Shown: positions 1 to 11,726 of the stretch, piece after piece
How positions within the stretch are numbered: the stretch's first letter is position 1
Layout of the letters: the number at the start of each line of letters is the position of its first letter
DNA from: Paramecium octaurelia
Lineage: Eukaryota; Ciliophora; Oligohymenophorea; Peniculida; Parameciidae
DNA length: 64,000 nt
Direction: 5' to 3'
Assembly (NCBI GenBank): GCA_905182995.1
Contig: CAJJDP010000067.1
Span: forward strand, 321,679-385,678
Notes under the pieces: generated by a model
Told to the model about the DNA's origin: nothing
Databases searched by the model: none
The model's input: only the letters and a program-made list of their open reading frames with translations
Program-made: the position numbers and the translations under genes

Positions 1-1839
1 ATTTTACGCAATCTGATTACTTATAACTAAACCCAATCCAACTCCTTATTGGTTGAGTTTTCTACTTTCTTCAGAATTAACTTTGGAGAATGCCTTAAAT
101 AATTTCAGTTGGTCTTCTTCCGAGATCCCAATTCCTTCGTCTCTTACTCCAATTCTCAAAGTCTTCGATTTTGCCATCTCAAGTATTATTTTTATTTTAC
201 CACTTTATGTAAATTTAAAAGCATTGCTCAGTAGATTAACAATTATTTACCTAATTCTATTTCTATCCTAAAATATCATTTATGGAAGGTTAGAACTGTA
301 ATTGATAGACAATTGAACCTCTCTCAACTTAGCTTTTAATTCAAACATTTTTTAGCATTCTTCAATTAAAGTAGATAAATTAAATGGTACTTTCTCCACT
401 TTGAATTTACCATTTTTAATTTAAGCCAAATCAAGCAGATCATTGGATAAGTTTAAAATATAGTTTGAGTTATCTAAGGCTATTTGTAATTATTCATTTA
501 TGTATGGGTTGTTTTTAACTTGGGTTTATTTGAGTACACATTCTAGCATTTAGATAATGCAATTCAAAGGAGAACGATATTCATGACTGACAAATGAGAG
601 CATTTTTGACTTTTGTTTATCATATTCTTTTAAGTATCTAATTTTTTGTCTATGAGTTACATCTCTACAGATAATGATGATATTTTAATTTTTACTTAAA
701 GTCAATGTTAGTTCAAGTAATTAATTATTATCAGCATTAACATAGGTTTGTGATGCTTGTATTTATTGATTAGTAAAAACAGTTTATCTTTAATTTAACT
801 ATGTTTGAACAACAATACAATCTTAATTTTTTTATTTTAATAACATATCAATGATATATTTTATTTTGTATTTCTGACTCTTTTCTTAACCCTAAGACAC
901 ATCTAAACCTAGATTTCTCTATTGTAAACAAGCTTAATCTTTGATTTCAGTCGTTTATTTGAAAAGATACAAAGAGGGTTATCTTTGAAGCTGTGATACA
1001 AATAATAAGTCATCGTTTGCTTCTCCGTTAACTAACTAAAAGGTATTCAAGCTATCAATAAACTGAAGCACTTCTTGTTCATTCTCTCTATTGAATAGTG
1101 TTTTTGTTGCCTAGTTTAAATATTTGATAATATATGGAAAATTGGGAGAATTCGAGTCTGGAATTAGTAAAATTACTCCTTCTTTTAATAATTCTAAACA
1201 CTGAATAGTGGAATCGGAAATAACATTATCGGCCAAAGCTGATGTATCTCGTATCCCTGCAGAATTGGGGTTTTGATCTAAGTCAAATTATGAGACACCC
1301 CTCTTTGAATTTAACATCTCTTATTTGTTAGTGTTAGTAATTTCAGTTAAAATTGATGTAATTTGAGATTGTTTTTACTTCATCAATGAAGAGTTGAAGT
1401 ATATTGATATCATTAAAGATATCAATAATTGTGGCTATTCTCCATCAAATTCAATCCTCATATATGAGTAAACTAGTAAAAATATTGAGATTATTGCTTA
1501 TAATGCAAATAATTGAGATTGCAAACGCAACTTAAACTCTAAATACAGGTCTTTTATTAAGATTTGAGCAATTATGATTTATGAAAAGGGTATCCTACCA
1601 AAATTGTGTACATTCATTATTATTAAACATATCACATCTAATTGTATGCATATAATAGTTCCTTGTAACATTAACTTGTTAAAAACATTTTATAGCAATA
1701 TTAATGCCAGACTAATTGAAGTTATAATTATTAATTGTATCAAATTGAGTAGACATGAGCTTTCCAATTAGTGATATATTGAGTATGAGAGAATCATGCA
1801 TTGTAACAGGTTGACCATAAAGCATTTTTGATTTAACAT
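1..1839 (-). CDS. Sensor histidine kinase, C-terminus cut by window edge
   Basis: Membrane-bound two-component sensor kinase: autophosphorylates a histidine using ATP. Read on the minus strand in the ciliate code with no intron needed. N-terminus (start at 1839, in-frame alternatives at about 1815 and 1797) holds several hydrophobic helices, for example ALQAIISIFLLVYSYM. A PAS/PAC-like end (IIICRDVTHRQK) precedes the H-box SHEYRSPLNCI near 590, where His is the phosphoacceptor. The helix DNSNYILNLSNDLLDLAQIK follows, then the ATPase domain with G1 box VRDEGIGIS, an F-box region and G2 box GVGLGLVISNQ close to base 30. The frame runs off the left edge, so a receiver domain may follow outside the window. 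Hybrid kinases of this kind are numerous in ciliates. The start codon is uncertain. Confidence 0.9.
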
Positions 1840-1944
1840 AATTTAATATAAATACACTGTTTAAACTAAATTTCTATAATTATCTTAATTTTACAGCTAA
1901 ACTTTATTGTCATCCTCATTTCTTTTATTTACCCTATCATGCTT

Positions 1945-1996
1945 ATGTATGAAATGTACTTTATTTTAAGTCACTCATAAAATACATTTCGTACAT
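1945..1996. repeat. Imperfect inverted repeat (hairpin-capable)
   Basis: The left arm begins ATGTATGAAATGTA and the right arm ends TACATTTCGTACAT, which pair with one mismatch over 14 bp. Partial extra pairing (TTTAT/ATAAA) lies inside and leaves a loop of about 15-20 nt. It sits about 105 bp upstream of the histidine kinase start codon, so it could be part of that gene's upstream region or simply a palindrome. No function is claimed. Confidence 0.5.
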
Positions 1997-3442
1997 ATTA
2001 TCTACCATTTATTTATAATATACCCTAACTATTTAATAATTAGTATGAATTATAGAATATAAAGTTATGATTCACAACTCAATATCTAGTTCCTTTCTTA
2101 AGACAGTTCAATAGCAATTTTTGGTACATTAGTTCTAAAACTCTCATTATGAACTTTTATTCTTATTAATATTTACAGTATGAAATTGTATTATCAACTA
2201 TGGAAGAATTTCAGTTAATCAATTTATATATACAACAAAATTTACTAAAACGAAATTAAAAAGGGTAATAAAATGAATTCAAGTATTTATACCCATATTA
2301 TGATAATAAAAACGTATCGATGAATAATTCTGGATTAGATTAGAATTCTTCCACATCAAAACTGTATGATCTTACTTATTAATTATGGTATATCTTAGTT
2401 TATCCATTCTCATATAAATCTATATTGAGAATTATGAAATATTATTAATGTAAATGATTATAAATCTCATCTATAATTTAGTAATCTTAATAGTTAGAAG
2501 AACAATGTTCTAAAATAATAAAAATAATAAGTTATGGCGATTATGTTAATTGAATCTGATATTTTGAATGGTAATGATAAGTCAGTGGAAGCTTCGATAA
2601 ATTTAATCAAAATTAATTGTATCAGTGTTAACAATAAATAATATCAAACACTACTAATAATCATTATAATTGATATTAATTAACATTCCATATAGTTGAA
2701 CTATGAAGAATTCATATAAATACCAGTCGTTTGAAGCAAAAATAAGAGTTTATTACCTTGAGAAAGAAATGAGGAAGTTTCTAATAAATAGTATATTTGA
2801 TCATAATATAACCCAGAGTAGTAAAATTAAGGAAAAAGATCAACCGCAAACAAGATGTTAAGTACAAGATTTTATAAGGCTGTATTGATACTAAAATGAA
2901 ATACAAGACAAGTATTTTATAGTAAATATATTATAATAAAATGAATTCATTTTTATGAATGGATTTTACGTTACTTTTTAATATATTTCATATTCATGTA
3001 CTATATTCATAATTCATAATAATACTTCCGTAGAATACATGGGTGTTGTAAAATATTGTTAGTTTAAAGCAGATGATCTTGTATTAATTCAAAAAATAAA
3101 AAAATCGAAATGAGGGGTCATTAAAACTGATAAATCAAAGATTGATGTGTATATTAATAATGTCAACCCAAAATCTTTTGAGGGCATCTTTATTAATTAA
3201 CTCATGAGGTAATACCTTAGTTATTGAACATAAGTGATACTTGTATCAATTTAAAAGAAATAAGATGCATAATATATACTATAAAATAAAAGAACATTCC
3301 AGGACTTTAAATCAACAACGATAATGTCACTTTATGCTAAGGCTATAAGAGGTCAATAATTGCATTAATTTGAAGGACTATATTTATTTTAAAATAGTTG
3401 TTTCTATTAAGTAAAATCAAAGAATAAATGTGAGAAGTATCA
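1997..3442. other. Gene-poor AT-rich stretch with one short ORF
   Basis: No recognisable gene. On the plus strand an ATG at 2703 opens 61 codons to TGA at 2886-2888 (begins MKNSYKYQSFEAKIRVYYLE). The same frame continues past that TGA to another stop near 3110 with protein-like composition (SVEYMGVVKYCQFKADDLVL). This could be a small or decayed gene, but chance ORFs of this size are common when TGA is the only stop. Otherwise there are only AT-rich runs. Confidence 0.3.
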
Positions 3443-4243
3443 TCAGATACCTCTTTCTGTGTTGACATTCTTGTGAAGTGGTTTACCATGTTTGATATTG
3501 AAGTGGATTGTGAATATATATTAAATAGATAATGAATAATACTCTATATATAAATTTATGATAGGAGACATCAATACTTGAGTAGAGAATTCTTAACTAT
3601 AGCCTTGTTAGCCACATGACAACTTTTCTATTGGATTTTTGAATTATAAATGTAGCTAACAGAGTCTTTTCTCAAAAAGTTATTACTAAAGTCGTTATTA
3701 TAATGAATACCCTAATATCCTAAACATCTACAAAAAGTTCTCTTAGTGAGTATATCTGGTAATGTGGGCTATATTCCTGAGCTTGTTCCTCAATCGGTTC
3801 ATTAATTTCAGGAACTCTTAGGCTCTTGTTTCCCCCAAAATCTAATAAATTAGATTTCTTTGTCGACATGCAAAAGATACAATTGCCTTTGCATAATTTT
3901 TTTGGATATTGGTAGATTTAACCAAGTAATTAGGCTTTTGTGACTTTTTTAAGAGATTATTCTTTTTTATCTTCTTCTGAATATTTGTCTCTTTAATTTC
4001 TTCTTGGTTGCTCGTCAAATCAAGTTTGCTTTCGGTTTCCGAGTAAGTTTTGTACTATATAGCTTCTATAGAATGATTAGGTTCTATTGATGATTTATTT
4101 TCTGAAATTTAAGTCTAAGGTTAAGCATAGTACTGCTGCTAAGTTTGAACCTAGAATTATTATGGCATAATCAAATATTGGTATCCATAAGGATAAATAA
4201 GTTGATGGGGTACAAAATAAGCATTAAAATTTGTATTAAGCAT
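3443..4243 (-). CDS. Hypothetical glutamine-rich protein
   Basis: Uninterrupted minus-strand frame of 266 codons in the ciliate code, starting MLNTNFNAYFVPHQLIYPYG. The first 55 residues are rich in Gln and Tyr (QFQVQTQQQYYAQPQTQ), then a charged Ser/Glu/Lys segment, then a helical C-terminal half with NYAKAIVSFACRQRNLIYQI and FLKLMNRLRNKLRNIAHITR. No catalytic motif or membrane segment is visible. The C-terminal half has the feel of a conserved helical domain, but I do not recognise a named family. Codon use and composition differ clearly from the AT-rich flanks, which supports a real gene. Alternative ends through an unnoticed intron are possible. Confidence 0.6.
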
Positions 4244-4710
4244 ATTATTATTAAATATTTTATAAAACTATGTAAGACTAAGTATTGTCGATAATAAATC
4301 GGTTTATTCACTTTAAATAAAGTATTAATATCAATTATTTATTAGAAAGAAATATTTACATATTAAAAGTTGAAAGATCAGAGATTTAAGATTATCTATT
4401 CTTTATTAGGCCAACAAATAATTTTTTATAAATAACTAAAATCAAAATAGATTTAGGTTTTTTGTATATTATAAACATTAGTTTGTCTGGAAATGTTAGT
4501 ACTTCTAACAGTTTTCACTAATAGGTTCTACTATTGATAGATTCGTTCTTATTCTACTTAGGTTTTTTTAAAATTTAATATATATATAATTTGCAATAAA
4601 GAAAAAAAATTGATTACATAAATTACCGAATTTGATTTAATACATTTATGAATTATTAATTTATGATTTTAGAGATTGGCATTGAATTGATAGTAGTATA
4701 AATTAGTTAA
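4244..4710. other. Intergenic region
   Basis: AT-rich sequence between the ends of two minus-strand genes. It holds the upstream region of the Q-rich gene (start 4243) and the 3' flank of the coiled-coil gene. No ORF, RNA gene or repeat was recognised. Confidence 0.5.
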
Positions 4711-5847
4711 TCAATTGTATTATTAATATCTTAATAGTTATTATTCTTTCTCTTAGAGATTTCTAGACATTACTAATAGGAGATTTTATAGGTCTCTTAT
4801 TTATGGATTTTCTTTTACATTCCTTTTGTAATTATCAAGTTCCCTATGTAATCTATCAATTTCTATATCCTTTAATTCTAAATATTCCATGGCTTCCTTT
4901 AACTCATCCTCTTTATTATTGGTTTATTGCATGTGTAATTTGATTTCATCAATTTGATTGAGAACTTCTACTAATTATTAATCCTTGGCTTATAATTCAG
5001 CAGCTAATTCTTTTAATTTTTTCTGTGTAAACGATAATTGCTATTTAAGTTATGAATTGTTGTAAGTCAGTTCTTGAATCTCAAGAGTTAAGGTTTCATA
5101 ACACTTCGTAGGTCTTTTTTAAGATCCACTATTCTTTCTGTTTACCTTCTATAACTCTGTTTCATATGTTCTATTCATATTTTGGGACATCTGTAAATTG
5201 ATATCTTTACTTTTCAATTGATCATTGAGACTAGATAATTCTCCTCTTTTTTATGTCAATTCTTTTTGGCACTTCTATATTTGCTTTTGATAATCTTTAA
5301 CTTATTAATCTTTCTTTATTAATAATGTTTCAGCTTCTGTTGATGCTTAAGTCAAAATTTGTATTTTATTTTTTAGAGTAGCCAATTCTATCATTACATC
5401 TTATTTAAAGGATGATTCATCAAGCTTTTTAAGACCTTCAAACTTCTTCTCTAACTAGGAGTAGCGTTGTCTCTCTTGAAAATACATTTTTTCATATTGA
5501 TCGTAATCAGTTTAGATACTTATAGATTTCATTTCTTTATTGTATTTTTGAGTCTCCTTCAATTCAAGTGCTAATTGTTTTAATTCATACTTATAGCGTT
5601 CAATAATCTAATAAAAACATAAAATTACTTTGATTTCTCCTTCTCTCAAATGATTAACTAATGTCATTATTTAATTAAGAATCGTGAGTATCTCTGAAGA
5701 GTTACAATCCTCTTCATTCTCTAATATTACAGGTAATTGATTCTCATCTGTTTCATCTGACAATTACTTGACCTCTTCCCAATATTCATTCTGATCTTAT
5801 TTGAATTCTTCTAAACGTTAAAAGAGAATTTGCAATTATTATTCCAT
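4711..5847 (-). CDS. Coiled-coil protein, about 371 aa
   Basis: Predicted structural coiled-coil protein. It starts MEQQLQILFQRLEEFKQDQN at 5847. One 21-nt intron lies at 5608-5628 (GTAATT..ATTAG); removing it joins GEIK to IIERYKYEL. After an acidic N-terminal segment the chain is almost entirely heptad-like helix, rich in Glu, Lys, Gln and Leu, for example ELKEAMEYLELKDIEIDRLH near the C-terminus. It ends LLRYQQYN at TGA 4711-4713. There are no membrane segments or enzymatic motifs. Such proteins in ciliates are often cytoskeletal or basal-body components, but that is only inference. The start codon lies just 10 bp from that of the divergent plus-strand gene at 5858. Confidence 0.75.
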
Positions 5848-5857
5848 AAATTTATTT
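5848..5857. promoter_or_regulatory. 10-bp gap between divergent start codons
   Basis: Only AAATTTATTT separates the ATG of the minus-strand coiled-coil gene (5847) from the plus-strand ATG at 5858. If both starts are right, both 5' leaders must be nearly absent or overlap the opposite gene's coding region, and promoter elements must lie within coding sequence. An internal start in one gene would relax this. Confidence 0.45.
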
Positions 5858-6226
5858 ATGGCTCAAAATTTTCACGGCAATCTACCAAGAGAGTTCGAAG
5901 GATTCCTCCATGAAGTCAAATCTGTGGTTTAGGCCAGACAACAAGCCTTGAATGAGAACATTTAATAAGAACAGAGGAAGTGCATTGAAGGAAAGAAGGA
6001 ATAAGATTTTTTGAAGTGTTAAACCCAATTATCAAAGAAGTTAGAGAAAAATGAAGCATTGTTTTGTATGACCACATGATTTATCAAAGAGTTCAAGATG
6101 ATATATTGGAGAGAGACATCAGTCTAATGTTTCAAGGCATAAGAATAAAAAGGTGCAGGAACTGATCAATGCAAGGCTGATTCTAAGAAATTGTTGGAGA
6201 CTATCTTTGATTCCTTTAAAATATGA
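5858..6226 (+). CDS. Small Cys-containing protein with one in-frame TGA
   Basis: Frame of 123 codons beginning MAQNFHGNLPREFEGFLHEV. It contains cysteine pairs separated by about 12 residues (CIEGKKEQDFLKC, CFKAQEQKGAGTDQC), reminiscent of twin-Cys helix-hairpin proteins, though the spacing is not the canonical CX9C. The helical character and composition look coding throughout. A TGA at 6077-6079 (codon 74) interrupts the frame, yet the same frame stays protein-like to the next TGA at 6224-6226. No GT..AG intron with a good acceptor removes it. Possible readings are a pseudogene, a sequencing error, an unusual intron, or a recoded TGA. I favour error or recent decay. Confidence 0.5.
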
Positions 6227-6312
6227 ATATATTTAAGCAAGTTTAATAAAATTTAGACTTATGGTTTTATTATTTTTATACAATATAAATTATAAAATTA
6301 AGGTAATAATTA

Positions 6313-8028
6313 TCATTAATCATCATCATCAATTTTAAAATTGTTAACTGGATGAGGAGTTTCCTATCTAATACCATGAGATTCACTGTTGACTTCTCCC
6401 TAAAACTTCTCATATTTTTTAATTTATTCTTTAAATTAGATCAATTAAGATTGAGTTTTCTTTCTATAACATGCAAATACAAGGATACTCAAAATGAGAG
6501 CCCCTCCTAAAGCTACGCATATTATAATTAGAATATTTTATTAATATGACTAAATATCTTCAAGCACTTTAATATATACTTTTGTTTGGAATTGACAAAC
6601 CAATAAATCTTTGCTTACAATATCATCCTTATATTCAGTTTTTTAATTGCATTCACTTAAAGTAGCTTCGACATCATAAACAAAAGTCTTCAATTATTAA
6701 TATAACAATTACCTAGCCAATTAATGCTTCATCTTCTGTGTAACAGGTAATCTAACCTTCATAATTTTACCATTGATATAAGACGATTTAATTAGGATCA
6801 ACACCGTACAAAATGTTCTTAGTTGAATTCTTGTACCAATTATGAACTGTATCATCCTAATGTTCAATATTCAATTCATGAAATCCCAATAGGACTGCAT
6901 TTGATAACATAAACGGGTAATTATTAAAAATTCGCTAAGTATGTAATTAAATTCTTACAGTGAAGATATTCGGTAAGGAATGCCTAATGATGTTATGAGT
7001 ATCTACTCCTCTCAATATTGCATATTTACCATTGATATACACTTCTTCTGCATTAATTTTAAGTTTGTGTTGACTCTCTAATAGCCATACTCCTTTATCA
7101 AGATTTATTTCGATATCAAGAAATATAACATGTTTCTAAGGACGAATCAATATACTTAGACTTTAATCATTATCCTAATCAAATGCAATGGCATAATCTA
7201 TAGGAATAATTGATAAATTTGGATGCTTAGTAAAGACAGCATCTTTTGTGATTTGATAAATATGAATTCCATCGTTTTTTAACAAATATAATATCTCTCC
7301 CTTCTCTCCACCCAATGCAATATCAATTATATGTTATTTGTCCTCAATGGTCTGATTAAAGGTGATGGTCTTGTTAGTTGGGTCAATTTTATAAACTACC
7401 AAACCTTTTTTGGTAGCTACGTACAAGAACCCTAAACTACTTAGAACCTCATTGATTTCCATTAAAGTAAGGTTCTAAGCTACTACATTGTTTGCATCAT
7501 CTAAAATTAGAACAGTTTTTGTGTAAAATAAAATAGTTAAATTAGTTTCAATACTGTAGATTCCTGATTAATAAATTTGAGTCTAAGACATGTGAGAGTT
7601 TAATCCGATAGTATTTTTGATGTCTAAAGATATAAAGTCAAATTCTATATAATAGTTTTACTCTGTAATAAATCCCATCGTTGTTTTTTTATTGATTGCG
7701 GCAATAATTTAATCTGAAAGAGTGGTGTACATCTCCTAATCTTATTTGATAATCTGCTTAGATATATTTGTTGTTATTGAGATATAATCGTGATTCACTC
7801 CACATAGAGTTGTTTTATTGTCTGAAGTTATTGAGCTTTTCAGTATAGATCCCTATGGATATTGAAATAACACTGCTTCCTCATTAATTTCCAAATCATA
7901 ATGCTTTATTTCCTATGCTAATAATCTAAACAATTTCAAATACTTTGATTCAAGATAATGGCATAGTCACTCAGATTTTTAATATTGTCTCCAAGGACAG
8001 TCACTATTCCCAATAAGAGTATAATCAT
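6313..8028 (-). CDS. Type I membrane protein, propeller-like ectodomain
   Basis: Predicted surface or secretory-pathway protein of 554 aa. It starts MIILLLGIVTVLGDN at 8028, a signal peptide. Two introns are inferred: 7918-7943 (26 nt) and 6688-6712 (25 nt, ending AAG). The ectodomain has repeated beta-strand-like segments such as LGFLYVATKKGLVVYKIDP and GEILYLLKNDGIHIYQITKD, suggesting a beta-propeller of LVIVD or quinoprotein type; this is only a resemblance. One transmembrane helix (NILIIICVALGGALILSILV) lies about 75 residues from the end, followed by a basic, Gln-rich cytoplasmic tail ending NNFKIDDDDQ. The specific function is unknown. It diverges from the TBC gene with 11 bp between start codons. 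Confidence 0.75.
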
Positions 8029-8039
8029 TTTATTTAATT
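8029..8039. promoter_or_regulatory. 11-bp gap between divergent start codons
   Basis: The sequence TTATTTAATTA separates the signal-peptide ATG on the minus strand (8028) from the ATG of the TBC gene (8040). No other in-frame ATG precedes the TBC domain, and the minus-strand start is fixed by its signal peptide, so the tiny gap looks genuine if both models hold. Confidence 0.5.
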
Positions 8040-9239
8040 ATGAAAAAAAACACAATTAATCCAAGTAAATAGAATGAATGCATTTTCGATCTTCTACCTG
8101 AAGCATCTCCAACACTTTAGACTGAATTCAAGAAATAACAACCAATTAAATAAGAAACCTCAATTACCAATACTCAAGATTAAACAGATAAATATGGTTT
8201 CAAGTCACAAAAAGAATTGAAATAGAAAAATGATCCAAAAACTCTGAATGCCAGAATACAAAAATGGAGAATCATGATTGATCTCTTTGATAAACAAGAA
8301 AAACCAGATAAAAAATTACTTAAAAATAGAACTCGCAAAGTATTATACTGCTTATCAAAAGGGCATTCCTGATGGTTTCAGAAACTTAGCTTGGCCATAT
8401 TTAGCTGGAGTACCACAAGCAAAAATAGATTCCATCATTTATTTGAAATGTGGAAAATATGAGGAATTCCTCAAAAGTCAAGAATTTAATTTTGAACATT
8501 AGATCAGATTGGATGTTCTACGTACATTTCCTGATAATGTTAATTTTCAAGTATTCATTGATATAACTAAAAGGATTAAACTGTTTTGTCTGAATCTCTT
8601 GTAAATGTTCTTAAAGCCTTATCTGTTGCTATTTCTGATATGGGTTATTGTCAAGGCTTAAACTTCCTAACTGCTGCTCTTATTATGGTCACAAATGATG
8701 AAAATGTAAAATATGATTCAATTATATTAGGCATTTTGGATTTTATTTCGTCTAATGACTAAATATCAACAAGCAGAAAAATATAAAAATCCAAGTTCAC
8801 TTCTGAGGGAATTCTTTATCTTGGATTGCTTGATAAATCAATACTATCCAACAACAGCAAAAATCTTAAAGAAGAATAACATTGATTTGTTCTATTTTGC
8901 AACTGAATGGTAGAATATAGAATTATATTGTAAAGGTTTATCACTCTATTTGCATCTACTTTACCAATAGATCTATTCTATAGAGTCTTTGAAATATTTC
9001 TTCTCGAGGGGGAAAAAACTCTGTTTAGATGTGCCTTGGCTATAATTCATTTTAAAGAGTAGAAATTAATTTAATTATAAAACAATTTTGAAATAAGCTT
9101 GAGACACTTAAAATCTTTAGATGATTTCTTCACTATTGATAATGATCAATTTATATACGTCATGTTTAATAAATTCAAATTCTCTTGGTAGTTAATCTAA
9201 TAATTAGAAGAGAAGTACAAAAAATAGAAAAAAAAATGA
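8040..9239 (+). CDS. TBC-domain Rab GTPase-activating protein
   Basis: Accelerates GTP hydrolysis by Rab GTPases in vesicle traffic. 367 aa after removing four introns: 8340-8361, 8551-8573, 8706-8730 and 8910-8935; all but the third end AAG. Domain order: short N-terminal tail, ARIQKWRIMIDLF, then KGIPDGFRNLAWPYLAGV, which is the usual TBC entry. The Arg finger lies in IRLDVLRTFPDN (IxxDxxR) and the Gln finger in MGYCQGLNFLTAAL (YCQ). The C-terminal half is TEWFITLFASTLPIDLFYRV. Both catalytic fingers are present, so it should be active. The tail is lysine-rich. Rab specificity cannot be read from the sequence. Confidence 0.93.
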
Positions 9240-9296
9240 TCATAAATATTTAATTTATTATTTATACTTAAATATATCCTAAATATAATAAATTAC

Positions 9297-11125
9297 TCAT
9301 TGTTTTTTAAAAATATTTAATTTGCCCCAAAACCCACCTTTCTTTGGCTCCTCCAATGTTGGATAGGTTAAGTATGAATGTGCCTATTTAATTTAAATAA
9401 TTTAATTACAATATCCAATTATATTGGTTTAGGTGGAATCGGTTGCATCAATGAAATTAAATCAGCTGGCTTATAAGATAACACATTATCTAAAGTAATT
9501 TATTCAGGAGAGTCTAATAATTCAAACAAAGTCTTCTAATTTTATTTATCCTCCAATCCAATATTTTGAATTTCTTGTCCAATTGTTTTCACTTAATCTT
9601 ATTAAAGTTTCAATCCGTTTAGTTTACTCTTATTTTATATTTATGTTGACAATGGAACAAGCAATTTCAATAAACCATGGGGTTCCAATTTATTCTCAAT
9701 ATATTTCCTATCAGCTATTCTTGATAAATCATCATGATATCTCAATAAACTGTAAGCTTCTCTATACTTTTCGTTGGTGAAGTAGAGACAGCCAACAAAG
9801 AAACAACGAAGTGCTTTACAGAAGAATTCTTTAGCATCTAGAATTTTGAATAATGTGATGTCCTTATTGAAACGTTCCTCATCCATAATTTATCTTAGAA
9901 TTTAGAAGTAATTGTCACAATATTTAATGATTTCTTATGGAGTGGTTAATTTTAATTTTAGTGCCTTTTTAGTTTGTAAGTTCTAAAGATTATTAACTCC
10001 ATCTTCCTTAATGAATTTTTCAGTGTATTATTTAATATGCATTTCATTTCTATCTAATGTTGCAGATTATCTTTAATAATTGATATAACCTAACACCTTT
10101 GAGTGTATTTCTTTTTCTTATTCAGATGTTGATTAATCCTTGTCTATCTTAACATATTTGGATGCTTCATCAAACAATGAGAATAAAGTAGTAAATGAAT
10201 CTAAATCACCTATTAATTTGCTCTCTTGAATCTTAAGAATCAATTTAACTACCTTTTCATTTTTGATAGGTAACTTAGAATCTTAATATTCAATTTCGAA
10301 AGCACCTTATTATTGAGTCATCTTAGCTTATCTCTGCTCTTCAAGCATTTCTTCGAATTTTGCAATCATAATTGGATCACTTTGATCTTTTAACATTTTT
10401 GTTAATTCATCTGCAGATAGAGTAGCCAATTTCTTTGCTTTAGCATTACAATATCTGATTTATTGATTTAATTATTCTAATCTCTCTTAATATACTCCAG
10501 AACTAAATTAATCGCAGACTTTAATTATTTATTCATAAATAGTATAGCATTTAGCAAATGATTCCAATGCTTTTTCCCATTTTTCAGTTTCAAAGTGATA
10601 CAATCCTTGTAAATACCAATTATATGCTTCTGATTCTAATGAGGTTCTCTTTTCAGTTCTTTACTCGCAAATTGTATTTAATTATTTAGAATATTGAATA
10701 GCTCTTTTAAATTTCTTAACCAAATAAACTTTCACTTATCTTTTATTGATTTTCTTATTGACTCCACTATTAATCAATTATTTCAATGTCATGGCATGTG
10801 CCCAATTCTTTTCTGCTTAATACAATAATACTTATAAAACACGTGGATCATTCTAATTTCAATATTTGGATTATACCTTGACCACATCTTAAATAACCTT
10901 CTTTTGAAATCTCTTTCCATGAGTAAATTGCATTTAGTGTCTGAGTTTGTTTATTTTATTATAGCAATATGTCCTGTATCTTTAATAATCTCCATGTTGT
11001 AGTCCATAATTTCTCTAGGTTTCTCTTATTCTTTAGAATACTAGTGAATAGATGTCAATAATACCAAACAAGGAACCTAAGTTTTATAATTGTTCTTATT
11101 ATTCTTCCTCTTCCATTTATTACAT
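9297..11125 (-). CDS. SRP68: Signal recognition particle subunit SRP68
   Basis: Binds SRP RNA and, with SRP72, forms the large protein part of the signal recognition particle. About 592 aa (human 627). It starts MQQMEEEEQQEQLQNLGSLF at 11125. Introns: 10853-10876 and 9384-9409. The RNA-binding N-terminus contains GLQHGDYQRYRTYCYNKINK, closely matching the conserved HGLRHGDFQRYRGYC of SRP68. TPR-like helices follow (LYHFETEKWEKALESFAKCY, RYCNAKAKKLATLSADELTK, and AKEFFCKALRCFFVGCLYFT). The C-terminus, PPKPIQLDIAHSYLTYPTLE and GGFWGKLNIFKK, matches the typical SRP68 end. The first 335 bases of the coding region are duplicated at 12119-12453 by the contig overlap. Confidence 0.95.
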
Positions 11126-11167
11126 TTTTAATTAATCAATAATATAATAAAATAAATAATATATAAT

Positions 11168-11693
11168 TCAGTAATTGTCTTAATATACTTCTTCGAGTTC
11201 TCCGAAATTCTCATAAAAATTACTCATCTATTTAATGTTTGAAAAACTCTCCATATTTTTTTATAAATTCTCTAATCCTTTTGATAAAGTTTCATTTTAT
11301 TGTACTAATTCCAACTATGACATCGATAAATATAATACATTCTTCATCCTTAACTTCTCGGCATGGATTTCTCCCTCATTATAAACTCTTTTAACCAATA
11401 GTCGAAGATCTTAAATCTAAATGTAAATGCTTTATATAAACCTCATTAACTAGTTCTTCTTGCTTAATTTCAAGCATATTCACTTTTTCTTACAATTTAT
11501 AATTATCTTCCTTCAATTTACTATTCTCACTTTACAAAATTCTTTCCTTAGTTTAAGTACTGGAAATAAAATTAGTGAATGCCTATTATTGAAGTTATCT
11601 TAAGATCATCTAACAAATATGATTATTTTCTACTTCTTGTAAGTCTTATTAGTTGTCCTAAATAGGATAGCCTTCAAATTGTGAATCCATCAT
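11168..11693 (-). CDS. Short coiled-coil protein, 166 aa (copy 1)
   Basis: Begins MMDSQFEGYPIQDNQQDLQE and ends ENFGELEEVYQDNY at TGA 11168-11170. A 25-nt intron starting with GTT is inferred (GTTTAT..TTTAG, RNA sense, near 11418-11442). It joins KQEELVNE to IQDLRLLVKRVYNEGEIHAE and keeps the frame open. Most of the protein is helical, heptad-like and Gln/Glu/Leu-rich; no membrane segment or enzyme motif is present. It lies tail-to-head with SRP68, its start being upstream of that gene, with about 40 bp between its stop and the SRP68 start. Function unknown. An identical copy at 12496-13021 is part of the contig overlap. Confidence 0.7.
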
Positions 11694-11726
11694 TTAAATA
11701 TAATAAATAAATATTAAAAATAATAC

